Assembly (NCBI GenBank): GCA_024695545.1
Contig: JAILHZ010000030.1
Coordinates: 1-21,061, forward strand
Reading direction: 5' to 3'
Length of the DNA stretch: 21,061 bases
DNA from: Clostridiales bacterium
GTDB taxonomy: Bacteria > Bacillota_A > Clostridia > Saccharofermentanales > Saccharofermentanaceae
The notes under the pieces were generated by a model. It was not told the origin of the DNA, ran no database searches, and was given only the letters and a program-made list of their open reading frames with translations. Position numbers and translations under genes: made by a program. Below are positions 13,073 through 19,315 of the stretch, piece after piece. The number at the start of each line of letters is the position of its first letter. The stretch's first letter is position 1.

Positions 13073-15571
13073 TTATCTTTCCTGCACCACAAGGGTTGCG
13101 CGGTTCTGAATATTCTTGCAGACATCTTCAACTGATCTCTGCCCGGCGAAGAATCCTGCAGCCTCTTCCAGAATGATGTTCATGACATCGTTGTCCCAGG
13201 AGATTGAAGAATCAACACTTGAGATAAGTGCTTCCAGTTTATCTGCGTGCTCCTGCGTGAGTTCCAGGACATTATCCAGCTCATCTGCCGACATTTTACT
13301 TGCGTTCTTCTTCAGATCCTCGATGTATTCCTTGCTGACTTCCATCTCTTCCTGACAGTTCTTTTTGAATGTATTTCGGTTGAGCGGGAGTGTATCTGAA
13401 TTGAAGCTTAATTCGTACTGTGTGTCTTCGTTTAAGAAGGAACGGATGAACTGCCATGCGAGATTCTGATCAGCGCAGGAACTGGTGACCGCCATGGACA
13501 GATGACCTCTGGCGCTCATGCCCATTCCCGAGAGAGAAGGAACGCCGGAGAAGACGGGCTTTCGTCCGTTTTTCTCTCTGCTCATGGAAGCAAACATCTC
13601 AAGATCGGAGATCGTGGTATAAGCGCTCGCGACCATGTTCTGGATGAAAGCAACGTCATCGTTAATTCCGGAGAATCTTGCCGGCAAAACCATATCGTCG
13701 GCTTGCATGTTACTGCTCTTTCCGTACTTCTTTATAGTTTCAAGAAGTGTGCGGAACTCTTCCGACTCGAAGTCGACCTTCTTGTTCGTGGTATCGATAA
13801 AGTGGGATGAGAGGCTCTCCATCCACTGTTTCAGAAGATCTTCCGGCCCGTTGGATGCAAGTGGTTGTATTTTCTCAGGAAGAGAGGAAGCCATCTGATC
13901 GAACTCGGCGAATGTCCATTTTTCCTTAGCTCCGCTATGCTGCGTATCGATTACCATACCTTCCAGAGAATAGGTGAGAGGGATCGTATAGAGTTTTCCA
14001 TCCACTTCAAAAGCACGCAGGATATTGTCGAAATATTCTTCACGCTTGACCGTGCTGTCCGCGTCGATCAGCGGGTTGAGATCGACCAGCATCGTATCGG
14101 TATTAAACTGCGAAAGATCGGAGTATCCGACCAGAATGTCCGGACCGTTTCCCGACAGCATATCCATCGTCAGTTGATTTGTGCTTTCCAGAAGAGTCTT
14201 TTCGAGCGTTTCCTGATCCATCACGTTGACTGCGTCGGCAGTATAGTCTGTGATCTCGATTCGTGTCGAGTTCTGAGGATCCAGATTGTAATCGAGGACC
14301 TTCTGCAGGAATGTTCCGGAGATTTCTCCGCTGACACCGAGTTTCAGGACCGTCTTGCCTGCATGCGGATTCTTGTCCGCCTTCGAAAGGTGTACGACAG
14401 AGACTAATAATGCACCCTTTGATTTGAGATCCATTGAGCTGCGTCCGCCGTCATCGACTTCGTTATACTTAAAGAAAACCATATCATTTTCTGATGTGAT
14501 CCGCGCGCCGTCGAGCTGCAGTGTTGAGGAGTTAACGTCGGTGTCTTTCCAGTCCAGCACCTTCGTAGTTTCCTGCGTCGCTATGTCAAACTTTTCGATG
14601 CCATTTGTGTTCAGCAGGAAACAGTCCTGATCGCCCTGTCTGACCCAGAATACCGCATCGCTGGTCTTGATCGGTTTTCCGATAAGCTTGCCGGTTTCCG
14701 TATCGACCTCCTGCACATTGACATCGACGCCGTCTGCCGTATACGTCGGCATCAGCGCGAACCACTTTCCGCCGGAATGAAGCACCGTTCCGTTCAGGTT
14801 CGGATCCGCTTCTTCGGAGAGTACCTTGCCGTTTCCGTCGAGCAGCCAGAATTTGCCGATGCTCGCCAGGAGCATGTTTCCGTTTTCAAGTACGTAGATC
14901 CGGACATCCTGGAGCGAATCCTTGACCTGAAGATCGATATCTCTGAGTTTGTCACCGGAAGAAGAAAGAACCGACACCTTCGGAGTTGCCATACAGCTCT
15001 TCGGGTCGAGCTTGCTGGTAACGATCAGGATCTCTCCGTCTTTCCCGGCAAAAGCACCGATAAAGGAGCTTTCGTCTTCCAGTTTGATCTTTTTGATTGC
15101 TTCACCATTCAGATCGAAAAGCTGCAGTGATCTTTCTTCGTACTGCGCTTCGATCTGCAGGTATTTGTCGAGTTGTTTGTCATCGCTGAGATTAAGATTA
15201 TCCTGCTCGTCCTGGACATTCGCCGGCTTCTTGTATGAAACGAAAACATTTGCCAGGATCCTGTCGCCGACGATAAAGTGTTCGGAAATATCGCTGTACT
15301 GGATCTCCTTGTCCTTCGCGATATCCGCTTTCAGATCCGAAGCAACTACATTGTAGTAAGGATCTGTCTCGGCAACGATCCGGCCGCTTCCCGATCCGGC
15401 CTTTGCTGCCTGACCCGATGTGGACTGCGTGCCGGAGCCGGTGCCCGTTCCGGATCCGGCGACGCCTTCCGTTCCTTCGTTTCCTTTCTTTTTCGATCCG
15501 CAAGCGGTCAGGGAAAATACCATCTGTGTTGCAAGTGCCATGGCGAGTAAATTACGTGTTGATCTCTTCAT
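13073..15571 (-). CDS. Lipoprotein joining a propeller-like half to an ABC solute-binding half
   Basis: The protein has 832 residues. A signal peptide ends in the lipobox LTAC (C24), followed by a Gly/Ser/Thr linker to about residue 63. Residues about 95-400 show repeated beta-strand units (SLQLFDLNGE..., VSVLSSSGDKLRDI..., FWLLDGNGKVLSEE...), like a beta propeller. Residues about 405-800 match family-1 extracellular solute-binding proteins: VLKLGVSG, MLSGNGPDILVGY, LVDLNPLID, FEVDGKLYTIPLTYSLEGMVID, then LAWQFIRSFLNE. The start at 15571 is chosen over 15604 because GGAGG is 6 bp upstream and the signal peptide then begins normally (MKRS). No permease or ATPase gene adjoins it. Substrate is unknown; a sugar is usual for the family. 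Confidence 0.9.
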   Translation of the reverse strand: MKRSTRNLLAMALATQMVFSLTACGSKKKGNEGTEGVAGSGTGTGSGTQSTSGQAAKAGSGSGRIVAETDPYYNVVASDLKADIAKDKEIQYSDISEHFIVGDRILANVFVSYKKPANVQDEQDNLNLSDDKQLDKYLQIEAQYEERSLQLFDLNGEAIKKIKLEDESSFIGAFAGKDGEILIVTSKLDPKSCMATPKVSVLSSSGDKLRDIDLQVKDSLQDVRIYVLENGNMLLASIGKFWLLDGNGKVLSEEADPNLNGTVLHSGGKWFALMPTYTADGVDVNVQEVDTETGKLIGKPIKTSDAVFWVRQGDQDCFLLNTNGIEKFDIATQETTKVLDWKDTDVNSSTLQLDGARITSENDMVFFKYNEVDDGGRSSMDLKSKGALLVSVVHLSKADKNPHAGKTVLKLGVSGEISGTFLQKVLDYNLDPQNSTRIEITDYTADAVNVMDQETLEKTLLESTNQLTMDMLSGNGPDILVGYSDLSQFNTDTMLVDLNPLIDADSTVKREEYFDNILRAFEVDGKLYTIPLTYSLEGMVIDTQHSGAKEKWTFAEFDQMASSLPEKIQPLASNGPEDLLKQWMESLSSHFIDTTNKKVDFESEEFRTLLETIKKYGKSSNMQADDMVLPARFSGINDDVAFIQNMVASAYTTISDLEMFASMSREKNGRKPVFSGVPSLSGMGMSARGHLSMAVTSSCADQNLAWQFIRSFLNEDTQYELSFNSDTLPLNRNTFKKNCQEEMEVSKEYIEDLKKNASKMSADELDNVLELTQEHADKLEALISSVDSSISWDNDVMNIILEEAAGFFAGQRSVEDVCKNIQNRATLVVQER

Positions 15572-15577
15572 TTGTGT

Positions 15578-15582
15578 CCTCC
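15578..15582 (-). promoter_or_regulatory. Ribosome binding site fixing the lipoprotein start
   Basis: GGAGG on the minus strand is separated by ACACAA from the ATG at 15571. Confidence 0.8.
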
Positions 15583-15706
15583 GATCATGTTCAGTAGTTC
15601 CCAATGCCTCAACATGATTGTTAAGATCATTTTATAAATCGCAAATGACTCTGACGTGACGCAGCGGTGACAGAACAGTCATTTCCTCATGGACTTCCGG
15701 AAGCCC

Positions 15707-15741
15707 GAAAAAGAAGAGGTCCCGGCATCCCGAGACCTCTT
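15707..15741 (-). terminator. Terminator of the 15814-19025 minus-strand genes
   Basis: AAGAGGTC-CGG (15714-15725) pairs with CCG-GACCTCTT (15730-15741), with one internal mismatch. On the minus strand it is followed by CTTTTTC. It lies about 75 bp past the stop of the 15814 gene. Confidence 0.8.
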
Positions 15742-15760
15742 TATATAAGTATTCTATTTG

Positions 15761-15804
15761 AAAAGCACTTGTGCCCGTTACAGGCAGTTCTTCTTGAAAA
15801 GCAT
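15761..15804 (-). repeat. AAAAGCAC octamer copy plus one variant
   Basis: An exact copy at 15761-15768 lies between the stop and terminator of the 15814 gene. A variant, AAAAGCAT, follows at 15797-15804. Confidence 0.6.
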
Positions 15805-15813
15805 TGGCCTTAA

Positions 15814-16443
15814 TCAGAAGATCTTGGATATCAATCCCGAAACCGCTCTCTCGATACACTTCGAAAGATCGACGTCATCGATCAGCCATTTTCCGTCCTG
15901 TTTGACCATGTTGATCTCAAAGGTTCCGGAGAAATCTTTGCTGTATTCGAAGGTGATCTCGACGTCGGCTTTCTTGCGGCTCTGCTTAACGGCGCCGAGT
16001 CCCCAGTCAATGTCCTTGATCCGCTTGAGAAGACGCGCGGCGAGGTATTCCTTCGCGTAGCCCTTGATATAATCTGCGAGCCCGCCGCCGCCATCATCGT
16101 CGGAATCCTTATCGGCATCGCCTTTCTTGTCCTTGCTGTCGGCGTCCTTTTCGTCTGTATCGTCCGCATCACCGGTATCGCTGCCATAAAGATCGATGCC
16201 CTTTTCTTCAGCAAACTTTTCGATCTTCTCGATCTTGACACAGAAATCCTCCGTGGAGTGTGCTTTCAGACCGGCGATGCCATCCGCTTTAACATCAGTA
16301 AGGATGCCTTTCAGCGCCCACTGCGGTGAATTGATGATGTATATGTAGATGCCGATTGCGACCGCGATTAAGATGACCAGCACGATAGAGATCGCGATGA
16401 TGATCTTGTTTCTTAATCGCATTTTCTTCTTCTGTTTAGTCAT
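15814..16443 (-). CDS. Signal-anchored protein with acidic linker, unknown function
   Basis: The protein has 209 residues. A basic N-terminus (MTKQKKKMRLRNK) leads into one membrane segment (about 13-36), so the rest is probably outside the cell. Residues about 88-120 are an Asp/Lys/Gly-rich linker of very low complexity. The end, with DVEITFEYSKDFSGTFEINMVKQDGKWLIDDVD, looks like the strand pattern of NTF2-like/DUF4878-type proteins, where GKWxIxDV is common; this match is tentative. The ribosome site (ATAGGT) is weak. It lies about 107 bp downstream of the FHA-ABC gene and shares its terminator, so cotranscription is likely. Confidence 0.8.
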   Translation of the reverse strand: MTKQKKKMRLRNKIIIAISIVLVILIAVAIGIYIYIINSPQWALKGILTDVKADGIAGLKAHSTEDFCVKIEKIEKFAEEKGIDLYGSDTGDADDTDEKDADSKDKKGDADKDSDDDGGGGLADYIKGYAKEYLAARLLKRIKDIDWGLGAVKQSRKKADVEITFEYSKDFSGTFEINMVKQDGKWLIDDVDLSKCIERAVSGLISKIF

Positions 16444-16472
16444 GCTTACGACCTATTCTTTGCCGGTACAGG

Positions 16473-16587
16473 CAGTGCTTTTACGACTTATCCTTTGCCA
16501 GAGAGGACAGAGCTTTTACGACTTATCCTTTGCCAGAGAGGACAGTGCTTTTACGACTTATCTTTTGCAAGAGAGGACAGTGCTTTT
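16473..16587 (-). repeat. 35-bp tandem repeat duplicating the end of the FHA-ABC gene
   Basis: Units begin at 16473, 16508, 16543 and (partial) 16578, exactly 35 bp apart. On the minus strand each reads KALSSLAKDKS plus TAA. The unit that ends the gene's own frame is the most diverged; the two beyond the stop are almost identical. A further degenerate unit may overlap the start of the 15814 gene (about 16438-16470). The period is not a multiple of three. Confidence 0.85.
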
Positions 16588-19025
16588 AGAGAGATAAAGA
16601 ACGATGCTGCGGCGATCACGATCATGATGAACCAGACGAGCATAATGTGGCCGCTCTCGAACTTGTACGCCGCTTCCTCGACGAATTCCCTTGATCTGCC
16701 CAGGCTTCTGTACATGCCTTCATAGAGTTCGTTCAGGTTGGCGGAGGAGCCGAATCCTTCCATACTCCAGCGGCATACAACGAACCACGAGATGAATTCG
16801 GTGACGCCCTTGACCTTGAAGATCAGGCCCGAGAACAGGATCTGCGGAAGCAGAAGGAGCGGGGCCATCGTCAGGGCACGGTCCGGGTTCGTAAACAGTG
16901 CGGAGACCAGAAGTCCGATCGCGCTGGCGGAGAATGCGGTCAGGAATGCCGTGAAGAACATCTCTATCGCAGATGGGAGCATCAGGCCCTGCGTGGTGCC
17001 GACCAGGATGCAGAACACGCCGTTCAGAAGGAAGCTCTGGATCGCGCATATGACGGCAAGTGCGTATATCTTTGATAGTAAGTACGAGGTCAGCGACATG
17101 CCGGCCATGAATTCACGTTTTACGATGTTGCGCTCTTTACAGATCTCCTGGATCGAGTTGTACATGCCGATCCAGAATGCGGCGCACGAAAGTGCGAACA
17201 GCAGGCTCTTCGTATCCGACGCGCCCGCGGCCGTGAACGGATCCGAGCCCTTGACCAGCGAGATCAGTATCGCCAGAAGCGGCGCCTGTGCGAACATAAT
17301 GATCGCCCTCTGCCTGTCGTTCATAAGAAGTTTCATATACCTCGAGAAAAGCACCGGTATCTGGGAGCTCTTCTGTCTTCTCGGAATCGTTGCGCTGCCT
17401 GCCACGGTTCTCGAACGCATCTGCGGCTTCTGCGCGGAATATCTCAGCCAGCAGTTTTCCGGATCGTTGGAGAGGACGTTGTAGACGTCGACGATATCGC
17501 TGATGCCAAAGAACCGGAGAGATTCTTCATAGCTTCCGAAGAAGCACAGGCGTCCGCCCTTACCCATGAAGATAATGCGGTCGCACATCTGCAGCTGAAG
17601 TACGCTGTGGGTAACGAGGATAACGGTCTTGCCGCCGTCCGCCATCTTGCGGAGGGATTCCATCAGGAGCTTCTCGGTTCCCGGATCAAGACCGGAGGCC
17701 GGCTCATCGAGGAAGAGAAGGCTCGGGTCGGAAAGGAGTTCGACCGCGATGCTGGCACGCTTTTTCTGGCCGCCGCTGAGCTTCTTGATCAGACGCTGCT
17801 GGTGCTCTAGCAGGTCGACCATCTGGATCGCACGCTTGACCGCAGCGTCACGCTCGGCATCGGTCAGTTCTTTTGGAAGACGCATCTTCGCGGTGTAGGA
17901 AAGCATGTCATATACGGACAGGTTGTCGTAGACGATATCCGCCTGCGGAACGTATCCGATGATCTCCTTTAAGGAGTCGAAGTTCTCATACAGGTTGGTG
18001 CCGTTGATGCTGACGGTACCCTGTACCGGCTGAAGGTAACCGGACATACAGTTCATGATCGTGGACTTACCTGCACCGGAGCATCCGACGATCGCGATCA
18101 GCTCGCCCGGACGGATGTTGATATCCACCGCATGCGGCATGATGAACTGGTTCTTTCCGGATCCTCTTGCGATGAGGATGTTGTCCGCATCGACGGAAAT
18201 ACCGGAATTGAAGGTAACGAAGAATAGCAGGTTCGAAGTGAAGATGAGTTTGTTATTCGCGATAACGATTACATCTTTTTCGTTCAGCTGGACGGCGCCC
18301 TTAACACGCTGATTATTTACGACCACGCCGTTTCTAGAATTGTTGTCGTAGAGGAAGAAGCCCTGATTCGTGCGGACGATCCTCGCGTGAAGTCTCGATA
18401 CACTGATGTGCGGGAAGACGACCTGACAGTTCGGATCACGGCCGATACGGATCTCATTGATGCCGTTGAGCTGCATCATGTTCCATCGCTTATCCTGGGA
18501 ATTGGAAGAGAAGATAAACAGTACGCCATCCGCGATCGTCTGCACGCCGTCATCGATTCGGACAAAGTCACCTTCACTGATCATCCTCGAAGTGAGGTAT
18601 GAATTGTTGTAGATCAGACCGTTTTTACTCGGCTGCCCGCCAAAGACGGCACGGTCCTCGATGTACCATCTTCCGTTTATGAAAATAAAACGTCCGTGCA
18701 GTGAAGATACGATCGGTGAATAGAAAACGATATCGTTCCCCGGTGCACGTCCGAATGTGATGATCCCTTTCTGGAAATTGCTGAGCAGGTATGTGACCGG
18801 CTGACGGATTCCGTCGAAAATAGTCACGCTCATCGTGTTGTAGTTGCTGAAATCCGGTGCGGACTGCATCGGCATTCCCGGTTGCTGCGGCTGCATACCA
18901 GGCTGCATTCCCGGTTGCATGCCCGGCTGCTGCGGCTGCATCGGCATACCCGGTTGCTGCGGCTGCATCGGCATACCCGGCTGCGGCTGATTGCCCCACT
19001 GATTAAAGTACTGTGTCTCCGGCAT
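16551..19025 (-). CDS. Two-FHA ABC transporter (Rv1747-like), ATPase and permease in one chain
   Basis: The protein has 824 residues. Residues about 15-53 are QPGMPMQPQ repeats. FHA domain 1 shows FGRAPGNDIVF and SSLHGRF (91-113). FHA domain 2 shows IGRDPNCQVVF, SVSRLHARI and NNSRNG (194-233). The ATPase part has Walker A GCSGAGKST (314-322), Q361, LSGGQ (416-420), Walker B LLFLDEP (436-442) and H473. An ABCG/ABC-2 membrane part of about six helices runs from roughly 590 to 815. Mycobacterial Rv1747 has the same order and is controlled by phosphothreonine binding to its FHA domains. No Ser/Thr kinase gene is in view. GGGGGG-AT-AGGA precedes the ATG. Confidence 0.95.
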   Translation of the reverse strand: MPETQYFNQWGNQPQPGMPMQPQQPGMPMQPQQPGMQPGMQPGMQPQQPGMPMQSAPDFSNYNTMSVTIFDGIRQPVTYLLSNFQKGIITFGRAPGNDIVFYSPIVSSLHGRFIFINGRWYIEDRAVFGGQPSKNGLIYNNSYLTSRMISEGDFVRIDDGVQTIADGVLFIFSSNSQDKRWNMMQLNGINEIRIGRDPNCQVVFPHISVSRLHARIVRTNQGFFLYDNNSRNGVVVNNQRVKGAVQLNEKDVIVIANNKLIFTSNLLFFVTFNSGISVDADNILIARGSGKNQFIMPHAVDINIRPGELIAIVGCSGAGKSTIMNCMSGYLQPVQGTVSINGTNLYENFDSLKEIIGYVPQADIVYDNLSVYDMLSYTAKMRLPKELTDAERDAAVKRAIQMVDLLEHQQRLIKKLSGGQKKRASIAVELLSDPSLLFLDEPASGLDPGTEKLLMESLRKMADGGKTVILVTHSVLQLQMCDRIIFMGKGGRLCFFGSYEESLRFFGISDIVDVYNVLSNDPENCWLRYSAQKPQMRSRTVAGSATIPRRQKSSQIPVLFSRYMKLLMNDRQRAIIMFAQAPLLAILISLVKGSDPFTAAGASDTKSLLFALSCAAFWIGMYNSIQEICKERNIVKREFMAGMSLTSYLLSKIYALAVICAIQSFLLNGVFCILVGTTQGLMLPSAIEMFFTAFLTAFSASAIGLLVSALFTNPDRALTMAPLLLLPQILFSGLIFKVKGVTEFISWFVVCRWSMEGFGSSANLNELYEGMYRSLGRSREFVEEAAYKFESGHIMLVWFIMIVIAAASFFISLKALSSLAKDKS
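18850..18990 (-). repeat. Coding repeats for the QPGMPMQPQ linker
   Basis: Units of about 27 bp built on CCGGTTGCTGCGGCTGCAT (plus strand) encode the Pro/Gln/Gly/Met tail before FHA domain 1. Slippage-prone and probably variable in length. Confidence 0.7.
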
Positions 19026-19055
19026 TTATCCTATCCCCCCTAAGTCCCTGTTCTC

Positions 19056-19083
19056 GAAAAAATAACGCGCGCCCCTCGCGCGT
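19056..19083 (-). terminator. Terminator-like hairpin inside the FHA-ABC leader
   Basis: On the minus strand ACGCGCG (19083-19077) pairs with CGCGCGT (19071-19065) around AGGGG and is followed by TATTTTTTC. It lies after the candidate -10 box and about 30 nt before the start codon, so it would stop transcription ahead of the gene unless relieved. Confidence 0.6.
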
Positions 19084-19105
19084 AAGATACAGGACTTATG
19101 AAGCC

Positions 19106-19111
19106 ATTATA
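19106..19111 (-). promoter_or_regulatory. Candidate -10 box of the FHA-ABC gene
   Basis: TATAAT on the minus strand; 17 bp upstream the hexamer is TTTCGA, a poor -35. Confidence 0.4.
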
Positions 19112-19144
19112 CTACAATATCCTCCGCTTCGAAATAAATGAGCA

Positions 19145-19168
19145 TATTTGCAGCGGGCGGTGCAAATA
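19145..19168. promoter_or_regulatory. Inverted repeat between divergent FHA-ABC and flotillin genes
   Basis: TATTTGCA (19145-19152) and TGCAAATA (19161-19168) are perfect inverted 8-mers around a GC-rich 8-bp centre. It lies just upstream of the minus-strand promoter candidate and looks like a dimer-binding site. Confidence 0.45.
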
Positions 19169-19315
19169 CGGCGTCGCGGAGGCATCGGGTATCCATTTAT
19201 TCCGAATCCCCTCAAAGATAGAATATATTCAAGCTTGAGGCGGGCTTCCAAGGAAAAGGGAAGAACCTTAAAGCTACATAATCAATCATTTATTTGACGG
19301 TAGGAGGTAGGGATT

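Noticed and set aside
15572..15604. Upstream start for the lipoprotein
   Set aside because: It would bury the signal peptide behind a charged extension, and it lacks the GGAGG site.
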